Origin: Flavobacterium aquicola
GTDB taxonomy: Bacteria; Bacteroidota; Bacteroidia; Flavobacteriales; Flavobacteriaceae
Assembly (NCBI RefSeq): GCF_003385115.1
Contig: NZ_QUNI01000008.1
Coordinates: 62,001-126,000 of the forward strand
Length of the DNA stretch: 64,000 nucleotides
Reading direction: 5' to 3'
Shown here: positions 34,316 through 43,074 of the stretch, piece by piece
Layout of the letters: every line of letters starts with the position of its first letter
Numbering within the stretch: the first letter of the stretch is position 1
The notes under the pieces: generated by a model
Databases searched by the model: none
What the model was told of the DNA's origin: nothing
Seen by the model: only the letters and a program-made list of their open reading frames with translations
Translations under genes and position numbers: made by a program

Positions 34316-35683
34316 ATGATTATGAATAGAATATTACTTTTTATAGCATTAGTCGTTTTTATAAATCAGGACGCATTCTCAATTACTCCACCTCCTTCAG
34401 CTTTGCCACAAAGTTTTTGTGATCATGCAACCGTATCTAATCTGGTTGCTAATGGAACAAGTTTGCAGTGGTATGAAAAAGTGACAGGAGGAAATGCACT
34501 TTCTTCGAGCTTTCAACTCGCAACAGCTACTTATTATGTAACTCAAACCATAGATAATGAAGAAAGTGTCCGGGTCGCTGTGGAAGTGACAATCAACCAG
34601 GCACCGTTGATTGATGAATTAGGTGTAGTTTATGGCTGTTCCTCTTATACGTTACCCGCATTATCAGTTGGAAATTACTATGGAAATGATAATCAAACCG
34701 ACCCGTTTTTTGCCGGAGACGTAATTGAAGCAGACAGGACCATGTATATTTATGGGGAAAATGAATGCGGGAGTGCACAATCCCCTTTCTTCATCATAAT
34801 CGAATCAGCACTAAGCCTTCCTGTGAACGAAAGCGTGGTTGTCTGCGATAGTTATATTCTACCCGATTTTTCAGAAGGTGGCTATTATACAGAATCAGGC
34901 GGAAATGGTACAATGTATAATGGTGGTGACGAAATTACAATGAGCCAAATCCTTTACAAGCATACTACCAACAGTTGCGGAAGTGCTGAAACAGTTTTAG
35001 ACATTACCATCAATTATGGACCTTATGTTGATTTTTTAGATGACGTACATACTTGCGAAAGCTATACACTTCCTCATTTGAGTAGTGGCAATTTTTATAC
35101 CCAACCTAATACAGCTGGTGATATATTATATCCGGGAGATTTAATAACCTCATCACAAGTTATATACCTCTATGCTGGAAACGGCTGTGGAGAAGCACAA
35201 GGGAGTTTTTATGTAGAAATCTCCGAACTTGATAAAACGGTTTCTCTTGAAGAAAACACATTCACTGCTAGCCAAATTGATGCGTCCTATGAATGGTGGG
35301 ATTGTAATGCCGAAGCTTTTGTAGCTGGTGAAAATGGGCAAAGTTTTTCGCCTCAAACACCAGGTCTTTATTCGGTATTTATAACTTATGGTGATTGTAG
35401 TATTTGGAGTGATTGTATGCTTTCTAATTCACTTTCAGCGGAAGATTTAAAGTTTGAAAAGGTTTCTATTTATCCTAATCCAGTTTCTTCAATATTAAAC
35501 GTTGTTCACAAACAGTCTGATAAAATTGAGAAGATTGTAATCCTAGATGTTTCGGGGAAGATTATAATGCAACAATCTGAAAAAATCAATCTAGTAAATC
35601 TTGAAAGATTAGGCTCCGGAATGTACGTGTTAAAGGCTTTCTCAAATGGAAGTACACAAACACATAAATTTATTAAAGAATAA
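34316..35683 (+). CDS. Secreted repeat protein with T9SS type A C-terminal sorting domain
   Basis: A 455-residue exported protein. A signal peptide (cleavage near the Ser at residue 22) is followed by an Ig-like stretch (LQWYEKVTGGNAL), then three tandem repeats of about 80 residues, each with C-x-x-Y-x-L-P, a G-x-Y/F-Y turn and a closing xCG(S/E)A: starting near residues 103, 176 and 244. The end (about 383-455) is a type IX sorting domain: SIYPNPVSSILNV, LDVSGKIIM, GMYVLKAFSNG. It should cross the outer membrane by T9SS and stay on or leave the surface. The function is probably adhesive or binding (inference). ATGs at 34316 and 34322 are both possible starts. Confidence 0.85.
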   Translation: MIMNRILLFIALVVFINQDAFSITPPPSALPQSFCDHATVSNLVANGTSLQWYEKVTGGNALSSSFQLATATYYVTQTIDNEESVRVAVEVTINQAPLIDELGVVYGCSSYTLPALSVGNYYGNDNQTDPFFAGDVIEADRTMYIYGENECGSAQSPFFIIIESALSLPVNESVVVCDSYILPDFSEGGYYTESGGNGTMYNGGDEITMSQILYKHTTNSCGSAETVLDITINYGPYVDFLDDVHTCESYTLPHLSSGNFYTQPNTAGDILYPGDLITSSQVIYLYAGNGCGEAQGSFYVEISELDKTVSLEENTFTASQIDASYEWWDCNAEAFVAGENGQSFSPQTPGLYSVFITYGDCSIWSDCMLSNSLSAEDLKFEKVSIYPNPVSSILNVVHKQSDKIEKIVILDVSGKIIMQQSEKINLVNLERLGSGMYVLKAFSNGSTQTHKFIKE

Positions 35684-35705
35684 AAAAATAGCTTTTGCGG
35701 TAGTC

Positions 35706-35737
35706 AGTCGGAAGATTTTTCTTCCGACTTTTTTTTA
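35706..35737. terminator. Intrinsic terminator between convergent genes
   Basis: AGTCGGAAGA (35706-35715) pairs perfectly with 35720-35729 around TTTT, followed by a T run. It ends the T9SS protein gene. Confidence 0.92.
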
Positions 35738-35761
35738 CTAAAATGAGTTTGCTTGACTATA

Positions 35762-37927
35762 CTATTTCTTCCCAGCCTCAACAAACTCTAATTCTTCCAA
35801 ACTTACTTTCGAAGTAAACAGTCCGTAATTTACAACTGCTTTATTTTTCTCAATTTTATCAATACTTCCTACTGATTTTCCGTCCAGCATTCGCACACGG
35901 TCACCCACTTTTAGAATAGGTTTTGGCTTTTCAATAACTGGTTTTAATTTTTTTTCTTTCTTTTCAATTCGGATTTCTTCAACCTTAATTTCAACTTCTT
36001 TGATGATTTCTTTTTTCATTTCCACTTTTGCCTTAATTTCTTTAGGAGTGGCTTTTTTACGTTTCGAATTTTCAATTTCAACGATTTTCAAAAACTCGCC
36101 AATCAGGTCTTTTTTGTTTTTATTATTGAAATATTTCTCGGCGATATCTTCTATTTTCTGGCCAATGTAAATCGTCTTTTGATTACTGTCATACAATTCC
36201 TGATAGCTTTCCAGTTTTTGCTTGATTTTGACATTGATATTCTCCATTTTTTTGCTTTCTTCTCGCGCTCTGGTTTCTTCTTCCTTAAGATTTGTAGAAG
36301 TTTTTTCCAATTTCGATCGTTCTTTTTGGAGATTAGCGATAGTTTTATCAAAACGTACTTTACCAATTTCTATTTTCTTTTTGGCTCGATTAATTAGGCT
36401 AAAAGGTATTCCGTTTTTAAGTGCTACTTCAAAAGTAAAAGAACTTCCTGCCTGTCCTAAAACCAGCTTATACATTGGTTCCAATGATTTTTCATCAAAC
36501 AGCATATTCGCATTAGTAGCATACGGCAATTCATTTGCCAAAATCTTAAGATTCGAATAATGTGTAGTAATCAATCCAAAAGCTTCACGGTGATAGAATT
36601 CCTCCAGGAAAATTTCAGCCAAAGCACCTCCTAATTCAGGATCCGAACCCGTACCGAATTCATCAATCAGGAACATGGTTTTTCTATTACACTTCTTCAA
36701 AAAGTAATTCATGTTCTTCAAGCGGTAACTATAAGTACTTAGATGATTTTCAATAGATTGATTATCTCCAATATCTGTCAATATTCGATCAAAAAGAAAA
36801 GTTTCACTGCGTTCATGTACAGGAATAAGCATACCCGACTGCAACATTAATTGTAATAAACCAACGGTTTTCATCGAAATGGTTTTACCGCCGGCATTAG
36901 GTCCGGAAATTACAATAATTCTATTTTCCTGACTTAGTTCAATAGTCTGCGGATGTGTAACTTCCTTTTTCTGTTTATTTGTTAAATATAAAATAGGATG
37001 AAAAGCTTCTCTGAAATACAAACGGCGTTCGTCTGTAATTGCCGGTAAAATTCCGTTAATTTTGTTCGCATACTTTGCCTTGGCTGCAATCACATCAATA
37101 TCACTTAGGAAATCCTGATACTGAATCAACAAAGGCAAAAACGGACGGACAGCATTTGTCAGCTGTTTTAAAATCTTTGTTATTTCCTCTTTTTCCTCAT
37201 ATTCCAAGTTGCTTAATTCTCGGGAATATTTCAGTGTATTTTCGGGTTCTATGTATGCAATACTTCCGGTTTTTGAACTTCCAAGGATAGAACCTTTTAC
37301 TTTTCGTCTGTACATTGCCAAAACAGCCAAAACACGGCGATTTTGTACAAAACTTTCTTTAATATCGTCCAAATAACCCAAACTATTGTACTGCGTCAAA
37401 GCGGAACCAAAACTCTGGTTTACTTTCCCACGAACCAGATTCATTTCACGGCGAATTTCCAAAAGTCGGGGAGAGGCATTGTCTTTTATTTCTCCATACT
37501 TATCAGCCACTGCATCTACAAGCGTGATAATCTCTTTGGTAAGCTGAATTCCCGAACTTTTGGCACAAAGATTCGGATAATAATCATTGAATTTATTTAG
37601 AAATGTCAAAAGCACATTAGTCGTTTCGGATATAGTAGCTATTTTTCTGAAACCTCCCACTTCAAGAAAGCTGTCTTCGATTGCCAAAAACTTGATTTCA
37701 TAAGTAATCGCATCAAAACCATGATTTGGAATCGCATTATTATTCTGGAAAGAAGAAACATACTCTGAAGTCTGCATCAAGGCACTCATCAAAGATTCTT
37801 TTTCTCTAAAAGGCGTTATTTCCAATGCTTTTTGCTTTCCTATATCGGTATTACAAATTTCGGAAATCGTTTCGAGAACCGCAGGGAATTGTAAATCTTG
37901 TAACGTTTTTTCAGTAATGGAGATCAT
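35762..37927 (-). CDS. mutS2: MutS2 family protein without Smr domain
   Basis: A 721-residue MutS-like ATPase. The N-terminal lever and core (about residues 1-320) are followed by the ATPase with Walker A VISGPNAGGKTISMKTV and Walker B FLIDEFGTGSDPELGGALAE, then a long charged coiled coil (about 515-640). It ends with a KOW-like module (LKVGDRVRMLDGKSVGSIDKI) and stops there. Canonical MutS2 proteins are about 780 residues and end in an Smr nuclease domain; none is visible here, so any nuclease role must come from elsewhere. It may act on collided ribosomes or recombination intermediates. Confidence 0.92.
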   Translation of the reverse strand: MISITEKTLQDLQFPAVLETISEICNTDIGKQKALEITPFREKESLMSALMQTSEYVSSFQNNNAIPNHGFDAITYEIKFLAIEDSFLEVGGFRKIATISETTNVLLTFLNKFNDYYPNLCAKSSGIQLTKEIITLVDAVADKYGEIKDNASPRLLEIRREMNLVRGKVNQSFGSALTQYNSLGYLDDIKESFVQNRRVLAVLAMYRRKVKGSILGSSKTGSIAYIEPENTLKYSRELSNLEYEEKEEITKILKQLTNAVRPFLPLLIQYQDFLSDIDVIAAKAKYANKINGILPAITDERRLYFREAFHPILYLTNKQKKEVTHPQTIELSQENRIIVISGPNAGGKTISMKTVGLLQLMLQSGMLIPVHERSETFLFDRILTDIGDNQSIENHLSTYSYRLKNMNYFLKKCNRKTMFLIDEFGTGSDPELGGALAEIFLEEFYHREAFGLITTHYSNLKILANELPYATNANMLFDEKSLEPMYKLVLGQAGSSFTFEVALKNGIPFSLINRAKKKIEIGKVRFDKTIANLQKERSKLEKTSTNLKEEETRAREESKKMENINVKIKQKLESYQELYDSNQKTIYIGQKIEDIAEKYFNNKNKKDLIGEFLKIVEIENSKRKKATPKEIKAKVEMKKEIIKEVEIKVEEIRIEKKEKKLKPVIEKPKPILKVGDRVRMLDGKSVGSIDKIEKNKAVVNYGLFTSKVSLEELEFVEAGKK

Positions 37928-38035
37928 TATTATATATCAATTGTCAAAAGTCCAAAGTTACAAAGTAAAAAGTCAAAAACCATTTTCTTTGCACTCTTTC
38001 CAAAATCTTTCCGAACTTTACAGCAAAATATTTTT

Positions 38036-38707
38036 ATGGTTCTCAATTTAAATCCTTCTTGGCAAACTATTTTAAGCGATGAAATAGAAAAACCTTATTT
38101 CATCAAATTGATGGAAGATGTGAATGAAGAATATCAAAACTTCACTTGTTTTCCGCCAAAAGAACTGATTTTTTCGGCATTTAATAATTGTTCTTTTGAG
38201 GAAATTAAAGTTGTCATTATCGGACAGGATCCTTATCACGGTGATGGAGAAGCCAATGGTTTGGCTTTTTTGGTGAATGATTCGGTTAAAATTCCGCCTT
38301 CGCTCCGCAATATTTTTAGGGAAATCAATTCCGATTTGGATTCTATTTTTATACCAAGTTCAGGAAATTTGGAATCATGGGCAAAACAGGGTGTTTTGTT
38401 GCTTAATGCATCCTTAACTGTCAGGAAAGACAATGCAAACAGCCACAAACACCTTAAATGGAATCTTTTTACTGATGCCGTTATTCAGAAAATATCAAAC
38501 GAAAAGGAAAATGTGGTTTTTATGCTTTGGGGAAGTTTTGCGCAAAAAAAAGGAGCAAAGATTGACAGAAGCAAACATTTTGTTTTAGAATCGGGGCATC
38601 CTTCGCCCATGAGTGCTAATCAGGGAAAATGGTTTGGGAATAAACATTTTAGCAAGACAAATTTATATTTGGAAGAAAATAATTTGAAGAAAATTGATTG
38701 GTTGTGA
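38036..38707 (+). CDS. ung: Uracil-DNA glycosylase, family 1
   Basis: A 223-residue base-excision repair enzyme removing uracil from DNA. The water-activating loop GQDPYHG is at residues 63-69 with catalytic Asp65, and the minor-groove loop HPSPMS begins at His188. GLAFLV and LLLNASLTVR complete the uracil pocket. The length matches the family. It is divergent from mutS2 and is followed by a structured RNA element. Confidence 0.97.
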   Translation: MVLNLNPSWQTILSDEIEKPYFIKLMEDVNEEYQNFTCFPPKELIFSAFNNCSFEEIKVVIIGQDPYHGDGEANGLAFLVNDSVKIPPSLRNIFREINSDLDSIFIPSSGNLESWAKQGVLLLNASLTVRKDNANSHKHLKWNLFTDAVIQKISNEKENVVFMLWGSFAQKKGAKIDRSKHFVLESGHPSPMSANQGKWFGNKHFSKTNLYLEENNLKKIDWL

Positions 38708-38716
38708 TTTAGCAGA

Positions 38717-38838
38717 ATTCCGAGTGAGGGATAGGAGCTAGCTACCAAAGTAGCGCGGATAGCCCGACAGCATAAAGAAACGGAGCCGAATCACCGCAAA
38801 GATGATTTGGCTCCGTTTCTTTATGGTGGCACTCCCTA
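38717..38838 (+). ncRNA. Structured intergenic RNA element, copy B
   Basis: The same layout as copy A: P1 GAGTG (38722-38726) with CACTC (38830-38834), P2 GCTAC (38741-38745) with GTAGC (38750-38754), and P3 a perfect 17-bp stem (38771-38787 with 38809-38825). Each helix differs from copy A by paired changes. It lies between convergent ung and the transglutaminase-like gene, so it leads no gene on its own strand. Confidence 0.78.
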
Positions 38839-38844
38839 ATGATT

Positions 38845-39777
38845 TTACTCCAATGTCAAAGCTCCCAATATTTCTTCAGACATGAAAGGGCCTCCGGGGT
38901 ATTTGGCCGTATAATCCAGATTTAGCCAGACTTGTCCGTGTTCGTCAATATGATAATTCAGCTGTTTATTTTTGCTTTCCTCGATAAATAAAATATTCTT
39001 AATTATAAAATTTACTTTTTCAAGATCTTTCATGCTTCCAATTAAAATTTCGGGATAGATGTGACCTTTAGTATGAATCAGTCTGGGCGTTCCTCCAATG
39101 GAGCGGATGCAGGCAGCCATCAAAATGGAATGGTCGTCACAGTCTCCCGAAAAATAAAGCAACGATTCGTGTGCTGTGGCGATATAATCTCCGTTTTTGG
39201 GGTCGTTCACGTAGTTCCAACGGCTGTTGATTTCCTTGAAAACAGCAAAACACTGAATTAAACTTCTGTAATCCGAATACCCTTTTATGTTTTTAAAGTG
39301 CTTTGTTGTAGCCATTATGGCAAAATTCCGAACTTTTGGATTTTTATATTCGATTGCCATTAAAATCTCAGATTTATTAGGGAATGGCAGTAATTTGGCG
39401 ATGATAATATCCTGAGGAAATGGATCGTTATTCATCGTGTAAAGCATTGTGTTATAGTCTTCAAAAACAGAATTAAAACTAAAATTTCCGAACATACTTC
39501 CATAAACAAGAACCAACAAATACAGCGCAAAACAAACGATAATTATAGTTCGTAAAGCATATAGCGCAAAGAAAATAATCCCCAAAACAAGAATAAAAAG
39601 GAGTACTCTGTCCAAACCAAAATACCATTGCGGGTCGATTAAATTTTGGTGAAGCACTATAAATAAAGGAATCGTAATTAGTGTACTCAATAAAAAGATA
39701 ACAAAACGGTCCCAAGGCTTTTTCAACTGAAACTTGGATTTTACGAGATGAAAATTCGTTTTGTTAATTTGTACCAT
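38845..39777 (-). CDS. Membrane protein with transglutaminase-like domain
   Basis: A 310-residue protein. Hydrophobic segments near residues 24-45, 57-77 and 79-97 form an N-terminal membrane part; the C-terminal domain has the transglutaminase-like Cys-His-Asp region SGDCDDHSILMAACIRSIGG and PRLIHTKGHIYPE. Bacterial relatives are peptidases or peptide-modifying enzymes, so activity on protein or peptidoglycan is plausible but unproven. I start at the ATG at 39777 rather than the TTG at 39786. Confidence 0.82.
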   Translation of the reverse strand: MVQINKTNFHLVKSKFQLKKPWDRFVIFLLSTLITIPLFIVLHQNLIDPQWYFGLDRVLLFILVLGIIFFALYALRTIIIVCFALYLLVLVYGSMFGNFSFNSVFEDYNTMLYTMNNDPFPQDIIIAKLLPFPNKSEILMAIEYKNPKVRNFAIMATTKHFKNIKGYSDYRSLIQCFAVFKEINSRWNYVNDPKNGDYIATAHESLLYFSGDCDDHSILMAACIRSIGGTPRLIHTKGHIYPEILIGSMKDLEKVNFIIKNILFIEESKNKQLNYHIDEHGQVWLNLDYTAKYPGGPFMSEEILGALTLE

Positions 39778-39840
39778 AACACCCAAAAGTAGGGAATTGT
39801 TTTTTTAAATTACTGAGTTGCTAAGATACTAAAACTTTAA

Positions 39841-39913
39841 GATTCTAAGTTTCTGAGTTACTAAGATTCTAAGTTTTTTTTAAAATCGCTTAGTGACTCA
39901 GAATCTTAGAATC
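39841..39913. repeat. Inverted repeat built of GATTCTAAG-type words
   Basis: A 25-nt arm at 39841-39865 pairs with 39889-39913 with two mismatches. The word GATTCTAAG also occurs twice in direct order. It fills the spacer upstream of the transglutaminase-like gene. Confidence 0.85.
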
Positions 39914-39925
39914 TCAGCAACTTCT

Positions 39926-41050
39926 CTACACATTAATGTCCTTAAAATCATTGGAAATAGCATAGCGGATCATATTGGTAAATGCCTCGTTATCCAATTT
40001 GGGTATTTCCAGAATAGAATTCAGCAAAGTGGTATCGTATTCGTTGGGATTGGTAATAAAATAAGGCTTTAGATGCTTGCCGATACTTTCGTAATACAGT
40101 TTTTCGATGGTGTTTTTGTATTTGAAATCAAGAGGATTTTTGATTAAGGTAAAATTAGTATAACCCACTTCTTTCATAATCAGCTGAAGTCCTTTTACGA
40201 TATTGAAACTTTTGTCGTTTACAATATTTAATTGTTCGATATCGTCACGTTCGAAAGTATTTACAATCACTTTTGAAACATAATCAACCGGAATGATATT
40301 CAAGCCAGTTTCCTCGTTAATGATGAATCGAACATTTTCCTGTTCGCCTTTTCGCTGGGAGGTAAAGTGAAAAAATTTCGCCAAAAGATAAAAAACCATA
40401 TACTTCGGAATGAAATAAGGGCTTTCGGTTCCCAGCATTTTTCCTCCGATTACGCTAGGGCGCAGAATTTGGAACGGCAGTTCAAGTTTTTTGCATTCCT
40501 GTGCAATGAAATTCTCCGAATGAAATTTGGCATTTTCGTAGGCATTGCGGTGCTTTGGTTTGAACTTAAGATTATGAAAATCGTTATCTATTAATCCATC
40601 TCTAATTCCTGAAGAAAAAGCTGTCCCAATGTAAATGAATTTCTTGATGAACGGATGAAACGTATTGAAAAGCGATTGAGTTATTTTGGCATTTTCATCA
40701 AAAATTTTGCTTTTTAGTTTTTCATCCGTGGAAAGATTTACATATCCGGCTGAATGAATAAAGTAAGCGCCTTTTATTTTTTCGGAAAAAGTATCCTGAA
40801 GGTTCGCCAAATCGGAATCTATGATTTCAATATACTCATGAAGTTTTTCTAGACCAGTTTTACGCAAAATTTCAGGAGTGTAATCACTGGTCAATAGTTC
40901 GTTGACACGGTCGATAGCACTAACTTTTCCTTTGTTTCTGGCAATTATAAAAAGTTTTTCGCTGTTATTATTTTTGATAAAAAGCTCCAGAAGGTCATAC
41001 ATAATATGCGATCCCAAAACTCCAGTTGCTCCCGTAAGAATTATTTTCAT
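39926..41050 (-). CDS. NAD(P)-dependent short-chain/thioester-reductase-like protein (NAD_binding_4)
   Basis: A 374-residue extended SDR protein. The N-terminal Rossmann motif ILTGATGVLGSHIMYDL is clear; the active-site region has IYIGTAFSSGIRDG and, later, RNAYENAKFHSENFI, giving the Tyr-x-x-x-Lys pair (Tyr, then Lys). This resembles fatty-acyl-CoA and carboxylic acid reductase terminal domains, so an acyl thioester substrate is possible. I start at the ATG at 41050; the TTG at 41065 would add five residues. No acyl carrier or ligase gene is next to it. Confidence 0.8.
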   Translation of the reverse strand: MKIILTGATGVLGSHIMYDLLELFIKNNNSEKLFIIARNKGKVSAIDRVNELLTSDYTPEILRKTGLEKLHEYIEIIDSDLANLQDTFSEKIKGAYFIHSAGYVNLSTDEKLKSKIFDENAKITQSLFNTFHPFIKKFIYIGTAFSSGIRDGLIDNDFHNLKFKPKHRNAYENAKFHSENFIAQECKKLELPFQILRPSVIGGKMLGTESPYFIPKYMVFYLLAKFFHFTSQRKGEQENVRFIINEETGLNIIPVDYVSKVIVNTFERDDIEQLNIVNDKSFNIVKGLQLIMKEVGYTNFTLIKNPLDFKYKNTIEKLYYESIGKHLKPYFITNPNEYDTTLLNSILEIPKLDNEAFTNMIRYAISNDFKDINV

Positions 41051-41139
41051 TGGTTTATTTTTCAAAACACAAATATAGTTTTAAAAAATGAATAAGGAAG
41101 TTTAAATAAATGAGGTCAGGATTTATGTGGTTTTGAGAA

Positions 41140-41190
41140 AAAATCTGCCAAATCTGCGTGAAATAATAGCACGCAGATTTGGCAGATTTT
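41140..41190. repeat. 21-bp perfect hairpin built of AAATCTGC words
   Basis: The arm AAATCTGCCAAATCTGCGTG (41141-41160) is perfectly complementary to 41170-41189, extended by one A-T pair, around the 9-nt loop AAATAATAG. It lies 17 nt downstream of the minus-strand stop at 41207 and could also act as a terminator. Confidence 0.92.
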
Positions 41191-41206
41191 CGCAGATGAA
41201 AATGTA

Positions 41207-41677
41207 CTATTTTAACAAATCATCACTATGTTTTTTAGACAGGCAAGGCTCAGCAAAATCTAATAAACCTAATTCCGAATATTCATTTAATAATTGCTTT
41301 ACAACTGAATAATCACAGGCTTTCTTTATTTCGGCAACAAAATACTTTTCATTCAAAACTTCAGAAACACAATCCATTTCATTAAGTTTTTCTCTAATGA
41401 TTTCCTGATCAAAATTGTCTTTTAAAATTACAATCTGAATTATAGAGTTTCCTGAAGTTTCAATTGTCTCTTTGTAAACAATTGCTCCTTCTTTTTCATC
41501 AAATTTTGCATAGAAAATGTCATCTGTCGCAATAAGTGGTCCAAAAAACGGAATATTGTCTAATTTGTATATTCCTTTTTCGGCATCAATTATATCAGAC
41601 CACATAGTTTCGGTTATTTCTTCATCCAAAATAGCACTGTGGAATCGAAATAAGACTTTTTGTTGATTTTCTGTCAT
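41207..41677 (-). CDS. DUF4265-like protein
   Basis: A 156-residue cytoplasmic protein with ETMWSDIIDAEKGIYKLDNI, FFGPLIATDDIFYAKFDEKE and a C-terminal SVVKQLLNEYSELGLLDFAEPCLS. The pattern fits DUF4265, a small family of unknown function, often beside toxin or metabolic genes. It lies 3 nt from the nucleoside phosphorylase stop-to-start on the same strand, so they are cotranscribed. Confidence 0.65.
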   Translation of the reverse strand: MTENQQKVLFRFHSAILDEEITETMWSDIIDAEKGIYKLDNIPFFGPLIATDDIFYAKFDEKEGAIVYKETIETSGNSIIQIVILKDNFDQEIIREKLNEMDCVSEVLNEKYFVAEIKKACDYSVVKQLLNEYSELGLLDFAEPCLSKKHSDDLLK

Positions 41678-41680
41678 GGT

Positions 41681-42553
41681 TTAATTTTCTGCCAATTTAT
41701 TCAAAGTATATTCAATCAATTCATCAACAGCTTTGTAAGGATCACTGCTAAAAGTACCATTGGCACGATTAGCAATAATAGCATTTAAAGACAGAGCCTG
41801 ATGTCCTAAAAGAGCCGAAAGCCCATAAATAGCAGATGTTTCCATTTCAAGGTTGGTGATTCTGTTCCCTTCAAAAAGGAAATTATCCATTTTAGAATTC
41901 AGTCCATTGTCTTGAATACCCAAACGCAGAATACGTCCCTGAGGACCATAAAAACCACCGGCCGTTGCAGTGATTCCTTTATGAATTCTGTCACTTTCTA
42001 TTTTTCTCTCCAAAATAGAAGAGCCAGCAACAACAATAGGTCTTCCTTTTCGCAAATCCCAATTGGTGTGACCAATAAAGGCATCTTCGATTTCAATATT
42101 AGAAATAGAATCAACCAAATAGGAGCGGAGCATATTATCAAGTCCCAATCCAAATTTTGACATCACAAAACTATCCACGGGAATATCGGCATGCAAAGAG
42201 CCAGAAGTTCCTATTCGGATAATGTTTAATGAAGTTAGATTTTCTTTTGGTTTTCGGGTTTCTAAATCAATATTGACAAGTGCATCAAGTTCGTTAACGA
42301 CAATATCAATATTGTCAGAACCAATTCCTGTTGACATTACAGTTATGCGTTTGCCTTTGTAAGTTCCGGTTTCGGTTTTGAATTCTCTCTTTTGGGTAGA
42401 AAACTCAACTGAGTCAAAATGTTTGGTGATTTTTGACACACGATCCTGATCTCCCACAAAAATAATATCGTGGGCAATATTCTCGGGTTTCAAGTTAAGA
42501 TGATACACACTTCCGTCAGGATTGAGTATTAATTCGGATTGTTGTATAGACAT
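41681..42553 (-). CDS. Nucleoside phosphorylase, uridine phosphorylase-like
   Basis: A 290-residue enzyme of the PNP/UDP phosphorylase superfamily. A phosphate-binding IRIGTSGSLHADI lies near residues 109-121, and the nucleoside site region LFEGNRITNLEMETSAIYGLSAL has the EMET-type ribose-binding glutamate and methionine. The N-terminal IIFVGDQDRVSKITKHF is usual for the family. It would salvage nucleosides by phosphorolysis. It heads a two-gene minus-strand unit with the DUF4265-like gene. Confidence 0.9.
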   Translation of the reverse strand: MSIQQSELILNPDGSVYHLNLKPENIAHDIIFVGDQDRVSKITKHFDSVEFSTQKREFKTETGTYKGKRITVMSTGIGSDNIDIVVNELDALVNIDLETRKPKENLTSLNIIRIGTSGSLHADIPVDSFVMSKFGLGLDNMLRSYLVDSISNIEIEDAFIGHTNWDLRKGRPIVVAGSSILERKIESDRIHKGITATAGGFYGPQGRILRLGIQDNGLNSKMDNFLFEGNRITNLEMETSAIYGLSALLGHQALSLNAIIANRANGTFSSDPYKAVDELIEYTLNKLAEN

Positions 42554-42668
42554 TTTAAAGAAGGTTTAAAGAGTTTAATTTTAGTTTAAAGGTTTAAGTG
42601 GTTTTCGATATAAAACTGATTTAAATATTGCCTAAACCATCAACCACCAACGATCAACCATCAACTTT

Positions 42669-42998
42669 TTATCCGCCGACACGCTTTACCTTAAATCCTT
42701 TTTCTTTCAAGATAGTCATTATTTTATCACGGTAATCGCCCTGAATAATAATAGAATCATCCTTAAAAGTACCGCCAACACTCAGTTTTGTTTTGATTTC
42801 TTTGGCAAGGGCTTTAAAATCCTCGTCAGATCCTTCGTAGCCTTCAATTATGGTGGTTGCTTTTCCCTTTCTTTTTTCAAATTTGCAGATCATAGGTTCT
42901 TTTTGAACATATAATTCGTGCGGTTCTTTTTCGATTGCTTCTTCAGGAGCCATTTCATGGTCAGGAAAAAGATTTTTTAATTGGTCTTGTAAATCCAT
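42669..42998 (-). CDS. SUI1/YciH-type translation initiation factor homologue
   Basis: A 109-residue protein of the eIF1/SUI1 fold. The core KRKGKATTIIEGYEGSDEDFKALAKEIKTKLSVGG holds the basic beta-hairpin loop and the Gly-rich turn of the family, and it ends KEKGFKVKRVGG. YciH can reject weak initiation complexes in vitro. I start at 42998 (MDLQDQL); an upstream in-frame start would add eight residues from an A/T-rich leader. Confidence 0.9.
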   Translation of the reverse strand: MDLQDQLKNLFPDHEMAPEEAIEKEPHELYVQKEPMICKFEKRKGKATTIIEGYEGSDEDFKALAKEIKTKLSVGGTFKDDSIIIQGDYRDKIMTILKEKGFKVKRVGG

Positions 42999-43074
42999 TT
43001 TTTTTTTAATTATAAAAAACAAAATCCAAATCCCAAAAGTGAAGCTTTGGAATTTGGATTATAAAATTTGTTAT

